Notes under the pieces: generated by a model
The model's input: only the letters and a program-made list of their open reading frames with translations
What the model was told of the DNA's origin: nothing
Database searches by the model: none
Shown here: in pieces, positions 1 through 7,749 of the stretch
Layout of the letters: every line of letters starts with the position of its first letter
Position numbering within the stretch: the first letter of the stretch is position 1
Position numbers and translations under genes: made by a program
NCBI RefSeq assembly: GCF_029223525.1
Contig: NZ_JARHTQ010000002.1
Location: 62,001 to 126,000 of the forward strand
Origin: Streptantibioticus ferralitis
GTDB taxonomy: Bacteria; Actinomycetota; Actinomycetes; Streptomycetales; Streptomycetaceae
DNA length: 64,000 nt
Direction: 5' to 3'

Positions 1-440
1 GCACGGAACGCGGCCTGTCAGGGCCCCTCTCCGCTCGCGGGCGGGCCAGGGGGGAAGGGTGCCGCCCGGGCGGCAGGTGTGACCCGGGTGGGGCCCGGAC
101 GTTCAGTAGACAACGGCTCTCGGTCGATCCGCAGCCAGCGGTTCCCAGGTCGGCCCGAAGGGCGTTCCGGTCCCCATCCGCAGTCCACCGCACCCCGCCG
201 CCCGGCGCTCGGCCGTGTTGTGAAGAGCGCTGCTCGCGGCCCGCACGGAAACGCGGAGCGGAACGTTCCACTTGTCGCGGAAAGGGTCGGCAAAACCTGC
301 CGTGCCCAAGGCTTTGCGTACCTGCGGCGACGGCGGGTGCCCAGTCGTTGTACGGTCACTGCACGACCATCGCGACTCAGCGTCCCCGGAAGCACTCCCG
401 CTTCCCCTAGCCGCGGACGTCGCCCGTACGCAGAAGAGGA
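1..440. other. Upstream region of lnt, no gene recognised
   Basis: No open frame here shows a recognisable domain or a good ribosome site. Long frames on both strands are the usual high-GC shadows. The only structure seen is a 10-bp palindrome, GGAACGTTCC, at 260-269. The promoter of lnt must lie in this stretch, but no clear -35/-10 pair was identified. Confidence 0.5.
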
Positions 441-2102
441 ATGGCCGCGACCGTGCCACCGCGACCCGACACCGCCACCGCTCAAACCGTGGATGGTGCC
501 ATTGGCGTGCCCGAGCGGGCCCGCCCGGTGGAGCCGGAGCACCGGCCAGGACGACTGCGGCGGCTGGCCCGGGCGGGCCGCGCGGACTGGCGGCGCAGCG
601 CCCTCGCGGCCGCCAGTGGTCTGGCGCTCACCGCCGCCTTCCCGCCCTACGGCCTGTGGCCGCTGTCGATCGCCGCGGTGGCCGCGCTCGCGCTGCTCAC
701 CCATCGCCGTACCGCACGGCAGGCGGCATGGACCGGTTTCGCCTTCGGGCTGCCGTTCTTCGTCTGGCTGCTGCAGTGGCTGCATGTGGTCGGCTGGGAC
801 GCGGTCATCGGGCTGTCCATCATCGAGGCGGTCTTCTTCGTCCCGCTCGGCGCCGCGCTGGCGCTGACCTCGCGGCTGCCCGGCTGGCCGCTGTGGGGCG
901 GCTGCCTGTGGGTCGCCGAGGAACTGGTCAGGGACCGGCTGCCGTTCGGCGGCTTTCCGTGGGGGCGGCTGGCGTTCGCCAACTCCGCCTCGCCGTTCAC
1001 CCCGCTCGCCGCGCTCGGTGGCGCTCCGCTGGTCAGCTTCGGCGTCGCGCTGACCGGTGGACTGGTGGCGGCGGCCGTACTCGCCGGGTGGCGCTCACGC
1101 GGCCGGGGCAGGCAGGCGCTCATCGGGCTCGGCGCCGCCGTGCTCGCCGCCGCCGTGGCGGCCTGCGGCTACGCGGTGCCCGTGCCGACCAAGGCCGACG
1201 GCCAGCTGAAGGTCGCCGTGGTCCAGGGCAACGTCGCCCAGCCGGGCATGCACTTCCTCGGCCGCCCGATGATGATCCTCAACAACCATGTCGACGCCAC
1301 GCTGCAACTCGCCCGTGACATCAAGGCGGGCCGCGTCGCCAGGCCGGACCTGGTGATCTGGCCGGAGAACTCCTCCGACCTCGACCCGTTCACCTACCCG
1401 CAGGCGTACGACGCGATCACCCGCGCGGTGCGGACGATCGGTGTGCCGGTGCTCGTCGGTGCCCTGGTCGACGGGCCGGACGCCGACCATGTGCAGAACG
1501 AGGGCATCCTGTGGTCCCCGGTGACCGGTCCCGGCGCCTCGTACACCAAGCAGCACCCGGTGCCGTTCGGTGAGTACGTACCGTTCCGCAAGGAGCTCAC
1601 CAAGGTCATCCACCGCCTGGACGAGATCCAGCGCGACTTCTACCCGGGCAATCACACCGGTGTGATGACGATGGGCGGCGCCCGGCTCGGTGATGTGATC
1701 TGCTTCGAGGTCGCCTATGACGGGATCGTCCGCGACACCGTGAACGCGGGGGCCCGCGCCATCGTCGTACAGACCAACAACGCCACTTACGGGCGAACCG
1801 GTCAACCCGAGCAGCAGCTCGCCATGTACCAGCTGCGGGCCGTCGAGCACGGCCGGGCGGTGGTCGCGGCCGCAACCAGCGGTATCAGTGCGCTAGTTGA
1901 ACCCGACGGCACCGTCAAGCGGCAGAGCAAGGAATTCACCCGGGAGGTGCTCAATGTGCACCTGCCGCTACGCGATGGAACCACCGTTGCCGACAAGATC
2001 GGCGCGGTACCTGAGTGGACTCTCGCTATGGTGGGCGTCCTGTCCTGCGCGGTCGCGATCTGGCTCGGCCGGCGGGGACGTATGGAGGATAAGGGGAAGT
2101 AG
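441..2102 (+). CDS. lnt: Apolipoprotein N-acyltransferase
   Basis: Transfers an acyl chain from phospholipid to the N-terminal cysteine of lipoproteins, the last step of lipoprotein maturation at the membrane. The 553-residue protein has a hydrophobic N-terminal part (about residues 45-245, several membrane segments), then a nitrilase-like domain. The expected Glu-Lys-Cys triad is visible: VIWPENSSD, YTKQHPVPFGEYVP and GDVICFEVAYD. One more membrane segment lies at the C terminus. The ATG at 441 follows AGAAGAGG very closely, so a slightly later start is possible. Its TAG stop shares a base with the GTG start of the next gene, so the two are probably translationally coupled. Lnt and Ppm are fused in mycobacteria, which supports both calls. 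Confidence 0.93.
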   Translation: MAATVPPRPDTATAQTVDGAIGVPERARPVEPEHRPGRLRRLARAGRADWRRSALAAASGLALTAAFPPYGLWPLSIAAVAALALLTHRRTARQAAWTGFAFGLPFFVWLLQWLHVVGWDAVIGLSIIEAVFFVPLGAALALTSRLPGWPLWGGCLWVAEELVRDRLPFGGFPWGRLAFANSASPFTPLAALGGAPLVSFGVALTGGLVAAAVLAGWRSRGRGRQALIGLGAAVLAAAVAACGYAVPVPTKADGQLKVAVVQGNVAQPGMHFLGRPMMILNNHVDATLQLARDIKAGRVARPDLVIWPENSSDLDPFTYPQAYDAITRAVRTIGVPVLVGALVDGPDADHVQNEGILWSPVTGPGASYTKQHPVPFGEYVPFRKELTKVIHRLDEIQRDFYPGNHTGVMTMGGARLGDVICFEVAYDGIVRDTVNAGARAIVVQTNNATYGRTGQPEQQLAMYQLRAVEHGRAVVAAATSGISALVEPDGTVKRQSKEFTREVLNVHLPLRDGTTVADKIGAVPEWTLAMVGVLSCAVAIWLGRRGRMEDKGK

Positions 2103-3700
2103 TGAACAACGGCGACGGCGTCACCCAAGGCGGCGCCCAGGGGCGGCAGTTCGGTCCGCTCGGCAAGGTTCTGGTCATCATCCCGACCTATAACGAAGCC
2201 GAGAACATCAAGCCGATCGTCGCCCGGGTGCGGGACTCCGTACCCGAGGCGCACCTGTTGATCGCTGATGACAACAGCCCGGACGGCACCGGCAAGATCG
2301 CCGATGAGCTCGCCTCCGAGGACGACCAGGTCAAGGTGCTGCACCGCAAGGGCAAGGAAGGGCTCGGTGCCGCCTACCTCGCGGGCTTCCACTGGGGCAT
2401 CGAGGAAGGCTACGGCGTCCTGGTGGAAATGGACGCCGACGGCTCGCACCAGCCGGAGGAACTGCCCCGGCTGCTGACCGCGCTGCAGAACGCCGACCTG
2501 GTGCTGGGCTCCCGCTGGGTGCCGGGCGGCCGGGTGGTCAACTGGCCCAAGTCCCGCGAGTTCCTCTCACGTGGCGGAAGCACCTATTCGCGCCTCATGC
2601 TGGGTGTCCCGATCCGCGACGTGACCGGCGGGTACCGGGCCTTCCGCAAGGAGACCCTGGAGGGCCTGGGCATGGACGAGGTGGCCTCGGCGGGCTACTG
2701 CTTCCAGGTCGACATGGCCTGGCGCGCGGTCCAGAAGGGCTTCCACGTCGTCGAGGTGCCGATCACCTTCGTCGAGCGCGAGCGCGGCGACAGCAAGATG
2801 AGCCGCAACATCGTCGTGGAGGCGCTGTGGCGGGTCACCCGGGGGGGCTACTATCCCCCCCACACCCGCGGGGGGGGGCTTTTGTCGCCGCCCCGCCCCC
2901 CGCGCCCCGGCCGGGTGGCGGTGGGGGGGGGGCAAGCCCCCTCCCGCGGCCACGGCGGCAACCACGGCGACGGGGACCGGCGGAACCGTCCCCGCGCGCC
3001 TGGCGGCCGCCGACCGCCGTACATCCCAGGGAGCGGCCCGACGGCCGAGATCCGCACCGCCGGAAGCATTTCGGCGGCGCCAGGCACAATGGGTGTTATG
3101 ACCTTCGGCGCACCTGACCCGTCCCGTCCACCGCAGCCCGCCCGCTCCCGTGTCCGGACCATCGCCCTGCTCGGGGTGGCGGTGTGGGCGGTACTGGAGA
3201 TCTGGCTGCTCACCGTGGTGGCCGGGGCGATCGGTGGCGGCATGGTGCTGCTCCTGCTGCTCGCCGGATTCCTGGTCGGCGGTTACGCGGTCAAGCGGGC
3301 CGGGCGGCGCGCCTGGCAGAGCCTGACCGCTTCGTTCCAGGCCGGTGGCCCGGCGTCGAGCGCGGACGGCGCCGGAACGGAGATGCTCGGCGGCCTGCTG
3401 ATCATGGTGCCGGGCTTCATATCGGATGCGGCCGGGCTGCTGTGCCTGTTCCCGCCCACCCGCAAGGCGCTGGGCGCGGCGGCGGTCAGGCTGCTGGGAC
3501 GGTCCGGTCGACCCGCCCCCGGTTCCTTCGGCGAGACCTTCCAGCAGGCGCGCAGCGCGGGGGAGCAGATGCGGATGCGCTGGCCGGACGGCAAGGTCGT
3601 CCAGGGCGAGGTGATCCGGGACGGTGCCCAGGACGGCGGCTCGCCGGACTCCGGGCCGCGCGGCCCGCAGGACGCGCCCCGTCCGCCGCTGGCCCCCTGA
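2102..3700 (+). CDS. ppm: Polyprenol monophosphomannose synthase; frame runs on into fxsA
   Basis: Residues 1 to about 248 are a family-2 glycosyltransferase of the dolichol-phosphate-mannose synthase type, making polyprenyl-phosphate-mannose for protein mannosylation. Visible motifs are VIIPTYNEAENI, IADDNSPDGTG and the metal-binding EMDADGSH. The domain should end near 2845, shortly after ALWRVTR. Instead the frame continues through a G/C-homopolymer stretch (2841-2935) with no stop in any forward frame and joins fxsA in phase. The linker is low-complexity and contains a terminator-like hairpin, so I read two genes whose boundary is obscured rather than a real fusion. The GTG start at 2102 overlaps the lnt stop. 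Confidence 0.85.
   Translation: MNNGDGVTQGGAQGRQFGPLGKVLVIIPTYNEAENIKPIVARVRDSVPEAHLLIADDNSPDGTGKIADELASEDDQVKVLHRKGKEGLGAAYLAGFHWGIEEGYGVLVEMDADGSHQPEELPRLLTALQNADLVLGSRWVPGGRVVNWPKSREFLSRGGSTYSRLMLGVPIRDVTGGYRAFRKETLEGLGMDEVASAGYCFQVDMAWRAVQKGFHVVEVPITFVERERGDSKMSRNIVVEALWRVTRGGYYPPHTRGGGLLSPPRPPRPGRVAVGGGQAPSRGHGGNHGDGDRRNRPRAPGGRRPPYIPGSGPTAEIRTAGSISAAPGTMGVMTFGAPDPSRPPQPARSRVRTIALLGVAVWAVLEIWLLTVVAGAIGGGMVLLLLLAGFLVGGYAVKRAGRRAWQSLTASFQAGGPASSADGAGTEMLGGLLIMVPGFISDAAGLLCLFPPTRKALGAAAVRLLGRSGRPAPGSFGETFQQARSAGEQMRMRWPDGKVVQGEVIRDGAQDGGSPDSGPRGPQDAPRPPLAP
2841..2884 (+). terminator. Terminator-like C7/G9 hairpin after ppm domain
   Basis: A run of seven C (2855-2861) is followed by an eight-base loop and a run of nine G (2870-2878), then CTTTTG. 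An alternative pairing uses the G7 at 2841-2847 with the same C7. This resembles an intrinsic terminator and is hard to reconcile with the region being translated. Homopolymers of this kind are also prone to sequencing error. Confidence 0.45.
3098..3700 (+). CDS. fxsA: FxsA family membrane protein
   Basis: A 200-residue cytoplasmic-membrane protein of the FxsA family, named for suppressing phage T7 exclusion in E. coli; its physiological role is poorly defined. Hydrophobic segments lie at about residues 18-65, and the family signature GGLLIMVPGFISDAAGLL follows near residue 100. The C-terminal 60 residues are hydrophilic and proline-rich. The ATG at 3098 is preferred over the ATG at 3089. CACAAT just upstream could be a -10 box for a near-leaderless transcript. 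The gene lies between ppm and rbpA, its usual Streptomyces neighbours. Confidence 0.85.
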   Translation: MTFGAPDPSRPPQPARSRVRTIALLGVAVWAVLEIWLLTVVAGAIGGGMVLLLLLAGFLVGGYAVKRAGRRAWQSLTASFQAGGPASSADGAGTEMLGGLLIMVPGFISDAAGLLCLFPPTRKALGAAAVRLLGRSGRPAPGSFGETFQQARSAGEQMRMRWPDGKVVQGEVIRDGAQDGGSPDSGPRGPQDAPRPPLAP

Positions 3701-3726
3701 GCGCGGCGGAAACCTGACGCAGACGG

Positions 3727-3776
3727 ATACGACCCGGGCGGCGGCACAGATTGATGTGCCGCCGCCCGGGTCGTAT
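3727..3776. terminator. Bidirectional terminator between fxsA and rbpA
   Basis: A perfect 22-bp inverted repeat (3727-3748 and 3755-3776) with loop GATTGA lies exactly between two convergent genes. It can serve both strands. There is no long T-run, as is common in streptomycetes. Confidence 0.85.
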
Positions 3777-3792
3777 TCGGTGTTAAGCCTGG

Positions 3793-4167
3793 TCAGGCGG
3801 ACTTGCGGTTGTCGCGCGGATGCACCGCGATGTTCATGCCGCCGGATCGAAGGACCGCCAGCCGCTCGGCCAGCACCTCTTCGAGCTCCTCACGGGTACG
3901 GCGCTCCATGAGCATGTCCCAGTGTGTGCGCGCGGGCTTGGTCTTCTTCTCTTCGGGGCCCTCTCCATCCACCAAAAGCGCTTGGGCACCGCAAGCACGG
4001 CACTCCCACTCCGGAGGAATCTCGGCCTCCATAGAGAACGGCATCTCAAATCGATGTCCGTTCTGACATGCGTACTCCACCGTCTGGCGCGGGGCCAGAT
4101 CGATGCCGCGGTCGGTCTCGTAGCTGGTCGCCCCGAGTCGCGTGCCGCGGAGAGCTCGCTCACTCAT
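3793..4167 (-). CDS. rbpA: RNA polymerase-binding protein RbpA
   Basis: Binds RNA polymerase and principal sigma factors and stimulates open-complex formation in actinobacteria; it is also linked to basal rifampicin tolerance. The 124-residue length fits the family. The central domain has VEYACQNGHRF and WECRACGA, giving the Cys/His set expected of the zinc-binding Streptomyces protein. The helical C-terminal part (RTHWDMLMERRTREELEE) corresponds to the sigma-interaction domain. A SigR-type promoter lies 62-87 bp upstream, consistent with induction by thiol oxidation. It faces fxsA across a long hairpin terminator. Confidence 0.97.
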   Translation of the reverse strand: MSERALRGTRLGATSYETDRGIDLAPRQTVEYACQNGHRFEMPFSMEAEIPPEWECRACGAQALLVDGEGPEEKKTKPARTHWDMLMERRTREELEEVLAERLAVLRSGGMNIAVHPRDNRKSA

Positions 4168-4228
4168 GAATCGTGCCTCCCGGGCTTGTCGCCCACAGGA
4201 CAGGTGTCGCTGTCGTCGTCATCCGGTC

Positions 4229-4254
4229 AACGTCCGGTCGGCGGTGAAGATTCC
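4229..4254 (-). promoter_or_regulatory. SigR (thiol-oxidative stress) promoter of rbpA
   Basis: On the reverse strand GGAAT (4254-4250) is followed by exactly 18 bases and then GTT (4231-4229), which matches the SigR consensus GGAAT-N18-GTT. It lies upstream of rbpA, an established SigR target in S. coelicolor. The sequence match is direct; the regulation is inferred from the homologue. Confidence 0.85.
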
Positions 4255-4276
4255 CGATTCGGACATGCGCCCACCC

Positions 4277-4548
4277 GTCACCCACCGCCACCCTCAAGGG
4301 AGGCGCTACGCGCCGCACAGTTGCCTCTGCGTCACCCACCGCCACCCTCAAGGGAGGCGCTACGCGCCGCACAGTTGCCTCTGCGTCACCCACCGCCACC
4401 CTCAAGGGAGGCGCTACGCGCCGCACAGATGCTCTCTCCGTCACCTACCGCCCCCCGCAACGGAGGCGCTAGGCGCCGTAGAGACGTCCTCTTCGTCGCC
4501 CATCGCCGCCCTCGCCGGAGGCGCTACGCGCCGCAGCACCGCCTGTTC
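4277..4548. repeat. Five tandem 54/55-bp repeats
   Basis: Five head-to-tail copies start at 4277, 4331, 4385, 4440 and 4495. The first three are nearly identical at 54 bp; copies four and five have diverged and the spacing becomes 55. Every copy carries the core GGAGGCGCTACGCGCCG or a close variant, which contains the inverted repeat GGCGC-TAC-GCGCC. The array fills the space between the divergent rbpA and MFS-gene regions. The change to 55 bp breaks any reading frame, so the array looks non-coding. Confidence 0.9.
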
Positions 4549-4691
4549 GTGCCGCCCTTTGTTGTACCCGCCGCCGCCCGTTTTGTCACATCTGACAGGA
4601 GATATCACCCGTCGTCTTTGTATCGTTAGCGCGCAGTAACGGTCCATCCGGCTGGTCAACCGCGTACACTACCCCCCTTCTGCCTCAAGGG

Positions 4692-6089
4692 CTAAATCAG
4701 GCCAGGCTCCGAACGGCCCACCGCGGCCACCGCACGCTCCACCGGAACCCGTACGAGCAGGGCGAATCCGACAGCGAAGAACACCACGAGCGAGATGATC
4801 GCGTACCGGTAGTCCCCGGTCAGCTGGTAGGCGAGACCGAACAGCAAGGGCCCCAGCCAGCTCGTGCCGCGGTCGCTCACCTGGTACACGGCGAAGTACT
4901 CCGCTTCCTTGCCCACCGGCACCAGGTGCGAGAACAGCGATCGGGACAGCGCCTGACTGCCGCCCATCACCATGCCGATCGCGGCCGCCAGCACGAAGAA
5001 CCAGGCCGGGCGGCCGGGTGGCAGGAAGAAGCCCGCGGAGACGGTCGCCGTCCACGCGACCAACGACCCCAGCAGCGTCCGCTTCGCCCCGTACCGCCGG
5101 GCCAGTCGGCCCAGGAGCAGTGCCCCCGCCACCGCCAGCACCTGCACCAGGAGCACCGCCGCGATCAAGGTGGTCTGGCTCAGTCCCAGTTGCTGTGACC
5201 CGTACAGCGAGGCCTGCGAAATCACCGTCTGGACACCGTCGTTGTAGACCAGGTAGGCCACCAGGAAGCTCAACGTCAGCGGGTAGTGGCGCAACTCGCG
5301 CGCGGTGGCGACCAGTTGCCGCCAGCCCTGGCCGATCGACGCCGAGCCGTCCGTGCCCACCAGCGGTCGGTCCCGCAGCCGCAGCAGCGGCACGATCGCG
5401 AACACCGCCCACCACAACCCGGCCGAGGCCATGCAGATCCGTACCGCCGCGCCCTTCGAGACGCCGAAGGAGTCATGGTTGAGGAACAGCGCCAGATTCG
5501 CCACCAGCACCAGCGACCCGGCCACATAGCCCGCGGCCCAGCCGCGCGAAGACACCGTGTCGCGTTCCTCGGGCTCGGCGATCTGCGGCAGGAAGGCGTT
5601 GTAGACCACCACCGAGGAGCCGTAGCTCACATTGGCCACGATCAGCAGCGCGCCGCCCAGCAGATAGCGATCGCCGTTCAGGAAGAACAGACCCGTCGTC
5701 GCCGCCGCGCCCAGGTACGCGAACAGTGCCAGCACCGGCTTCTTGCGCCCGGTACGGTCCGCCACGGCCGCCGCCAGCGGCATCACCAGCACCGACAGCA
5801 ACACGGACGCCGACACCGCGTACGAGAAGAAGGATCCCGCGCGCACCGGGATGCCCAGCGGATGCACATAGCCGTGGGCATCGGCCGCGGCCCTGGCGAC
5901 CTCGGTCAGATACGGCCCGAGGAACACGGTCAGCACACTGGTGGAGAAGACCGTGATGGCGAAGTCGTAAACGTACCAACCCCGTTGCTCGCGCCGCCGT
6001 TCCTCGGGCGTACGGTCGGTGGGCGGCGGCTGGCCGCTCCCGCCGCCCGCCGCCGTCCCGATGGAGCCCTGTGTCCCGTGCCCGCCCAC
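4692..6089 (-). CDS. MFS transporter, UMF1/Atg22-like family
   Basis: A 465-residue polytopic membrane protein with about 12 hydrophobic segments. It resembles the UMF1 (unknown major facilitator) group, to which fungal Atg22 amino-acid effluxers belong; the substrate here is unknown. The N-terminal cytoplasmic tail is followed by RGWYVYDFAITVFSTSV, typical of the group, and cytoplasmic loops carry DRTGRKKPVLA and RRYGAKRTLLG. The GTG at 6089 is chosen because GAGGGG lies about six bases upstream; the open frame to 6701 only reflects overlap with the neighbour. It lies downstream of the phosphodiesterase gene on the same strand with a 68-bp gap. Confidence 0.85.
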   Translation of the reverse strand: MGGHGTQGSIGTAAGGGSGQPPPTDRTPEERRREQRGWYVYDFAITVFSTSVLTVFLGPYLTEVARAAADAHGYVHPLGIPVRAGSFFSYAVSASVLLSVLVMPLAAAVADRTGRKKPVLALFAYLGAAATTGLFFLNGDRYLLGGALLIVANVSYGSSVVVYNAFLPQIAEPEERDTVSSRGWAAGYVAGSLVLVANLALFLNHDSFGVSKGAAVRICMASAGLWWAVFAIVPLLRLRDRPLVGTDGSASIGQGWRQLVATARELRHYPLTLSFLVAYLVYNDGVQTVISQASLYGSQQLGLSQTTLIAAVLLVQVLAVAGALLLGRLARRYGAKRTLLGSLVAWTATVSAGFFLPPGRPAWFFVLAAAIGMVMGGSQALSRSLFSHLVPVGKEAEYFAVYQVSDRGTSWLGPLLFGLAYQLTGDYRYAIISLVVFFAVGFALLVRVPVERAVAAVGRSEPGLI

Positions 6090-6157
6090 GCCGTCCCCTC
6101 GTCGTCCCCCGTGGTCCTCGACCCCGTGGTCCCAGCCGTTGTCCCAGACCGCGGGAC

Positions 6158-6931
6158 TCAGCTCTGCGGCCAAGCCCCCCGCTCGGCCAGTACGGCGCGC
6201 AGCGTCTCGATCTGGTCGGTCATGATGCCATCCACACCGAGGTCGAGGAGCATGCCCATCCGCTCCCGGTCGTTCACGGTCCACACATGCACCTGGAGAC
6301 CCCGGCGGTGGGCGGCGCGCAGGAACCTCCGGTCCACGATCCGCAGGCCCGCATGGTGCTCGGGTACCTGGACGCAGACGGCGGCCTCGACAGCGGCGGA
6401 GGCCGGGAACCGCCCGGTGTAGCTCTGCAGCCGCAGCGCCGCGACGCCTCTGGTGCCCAGCGAGGTCGCCAGCCGCGGACCGGCGAGCGCACGTACCCGG
6501 TCCACCCTGGCCTGGGAGAACGAGCCCACGCAGACCCGGTCCCATGCGTTGGCCCGGTCTATGGCTGCGACCAGCGGGTGCACCGCCGCCGAGGTCTTGA
6601 CGTCCACGTTGAACCGGGCCTCGGGAAAGGCGTCGAGCAGTTCCTCGAACAGCGGGACCGGTTCCTGACCCGCCACCCGGGCGGCGCGGACCTCGCGCCA
6701 CGGCAGTTCCGCGATGGCGCCGCGAGCGTCGGTCACCCGGTCGAGCGTCGCGTCATGGAAGGCGACGAGCCGGCCGTCGGCGGTGGCGTGTACATCGGTC
6801 TCCAGATAGCGGTAGCCGAGGGCGACCGCGCGCCCGAAGGCGGTCAGGGTGTTCTCCAGGCCGTCCGCCGCCCCGCCCCGATGGGCGAAGGCAAGCGGTC
6901 CCGGCTGGTCGAGGAAGGGATGACGGGACAC
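6158..6931 (-). CDS. Glycerophosphodiester phosphodiesterase
   Basis: Hydrolyses glycerophosphodiesters to glycerol 3-phosphate and an alcohol. The 257-residue protein covers one complete GDPD TIM-barrel domain. Conserved elements are AFAHRGGA with ENTLTAF, YLETDVHATADG, the catalytic-His segment AFHDATLDR, NVDVK, and a C-terminal VWTVNDRERMGMLLDLG-type motif. There is no signal peptide, so it is probably cytoplasmic. The GTG at 6931 gives the expected N terminus; the longer open frame upstream is a shadow of the membrane-protein gene. It probably forms a run with the MFS gene. Confidence 0.92.
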   Translation of the reverse strand: MSRHPFLDQPGPLAFAHRGGAADGLENTLTAFGRAVALGYRYLETDVHATADGRLVAFHDATLDRVTDARGAIAELPWREVRAARVAGQEPVPLFEELLDAFPEARFNVDVKTSAAVHPLVAAIDRANAWDRVCVGSFSQARVDRVRALAGPRLATSLGTRGVAALRLQSYTGRFPASAAVEAAVCVQVPEHHAGLRIVDRRFLRAAHRRGLQVHVWTVNDRERMGMLLDLGVDGIMTDQIETLRAVLAERGAWPQS

Positions 6932-6948
6932 CCCCGCAGTATGGCGGG

Positions 6949-7659
6949 CTAGACGCCGGCCGGAGCCGACGACCCCGCAGCGGCGGTGGCCACCGTCCGC
7001 GAGCCCGGCCCGGGGAGGGCGAAGACCCTGAGGAACACCTGGGCGAGCGGGCCGATGGCCAGCGCGTACGCGACCGTGCCGGCGCCCACCGAACCACCGA
7101 GCAGGAATCCCGTGACCAGCACCGCGACTTCGATCGCGGTGCGCACCAGGCGTATCGAACGTCCGGTGCGCCGGTGCAGCCCGGTCATCAGCCCGTCGCG
7201 CGGTCCCGGGCCGAGGCGGGCCGAGATGTAAAGCCCGGTCGCGACGGCGTTGAGGACGATCGCGGTGGCGAGCAGCGGCACCCGCACCGCCATGGAGTGC
7301 AGTACCGGGACCACGCGCAGTGTCGCGTCCAACGAGAGCCCGATGAGCAGGACGTTGGAGACCGTGCCGAGACCGGGCCGTTGCCGCAGCGGCCACCACA
7401 GCAGCAGCACCAGCGCACCGGCGATGATCGACACGGTGCCGATGCTCAGTCCGGTGCGCCGTGTGACGCCCTGATGGAGGACGTCCCACGGGTCGAGGCC
7501 GAGCCCGGCCCGGACGAGCAGAGCGTCGCTCGCGCCGTACAGCACGAGTCCCCCATAAAGGTGGACAAGACGGCGGCAGACGCGCGATCCCCTTGGCGGA
7601 AGGGGCCCTGGAAGGCGAAGACGGGGAAAGCGCGGACGGGAAACTGGCAAAGCGGACAC
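6949..7659 (-). CDS. YczE/YyaS/YitT-type integral membrane protein
   Basis: A 236-residue protein with about five hydrophobic segments after a basic 25-residue N terminus. Motifs such as GLGLDPWDVLHQG and ARLGPGPRDGLMTGL are typical of the YczE group, whose biochemical role is unknown. It is transcribed divergently from a MocR-type regulator. YczE genes are commonly paired with such a regulator (YczR in Bacillus), so the neighbour probably controls it. Start at 7659 is not settled by a strong ribosome site. Confidence 0.8.
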   Translation of the reverse strand: MSALPVSRPRFPRLRLPGPLPPRGSRVCRRLVHLYGGLVLYGASDALLVRAGLGLDPWDVLHQGVTRRTGLSIGTVSIIAGALVLLLWWPLRQRPGLGTVSNVLLIGLSLDATLRVVPVLHSMAVRVPLLATAIVLNAVATGLYISARLGPGPRDGLMTGLHRRTGRSIRLVRTAIEVAVLVTGFLLGGSVGAGTVAYALAIGPLAQVFLRVFALPGPGSRTVATAAAGSSAPAGV

Positions 7660-7709
7660 CCCCCTGGTGAAGTGGCTGGCTCCGTGTCACTCTGAAGTAC
7701 GGCCATGGT

Positions 7710-7744
7710 CCAATTCCACGGCCAATCCAGGGAAGGTGGACTGG
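7710..7744. promoter_or_regulatory. Possible MocR operator repeats
   Basis: The divergent intergenic region holds three related octamers: CCAATTCCA (7710-7718), CCAATCCA (7722-7729) and, in the opposite sense, TGGACTGG (7737-7744). MocR/PdxR regulators bind repeated half-sites near their own promoter, so this is a plausible operator. The last copy overlaps the region just before the regulator start. This rests only on sequence repetition and position. Confidence 0.35.
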
Positions 7745-7749
7745 TTCTG

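Noticed and set aside
4160-4444. Reverse-strand ORF with an 18-residue repeat (VRRVAPPLRVAVGDAEAT)
   Set aside because: It is the translation of the 54-bp DNA repeats. The repeats continue at 55-bp spacing out of frame, and the ORF covers the rbpA promoter.
4277-4548. CRISPR-like array
   Set aside because: The units are contiguous tandem copies with no variable spacers, and no cas genes are present.
6090-6701. Long N-terminal extension of the MFS protein
   Set aside because: It overlaps the phosphodiesterase gene in another frame and is Arg/Gly/Pro-rich noise. GTG 6089 has a good ribosome site.
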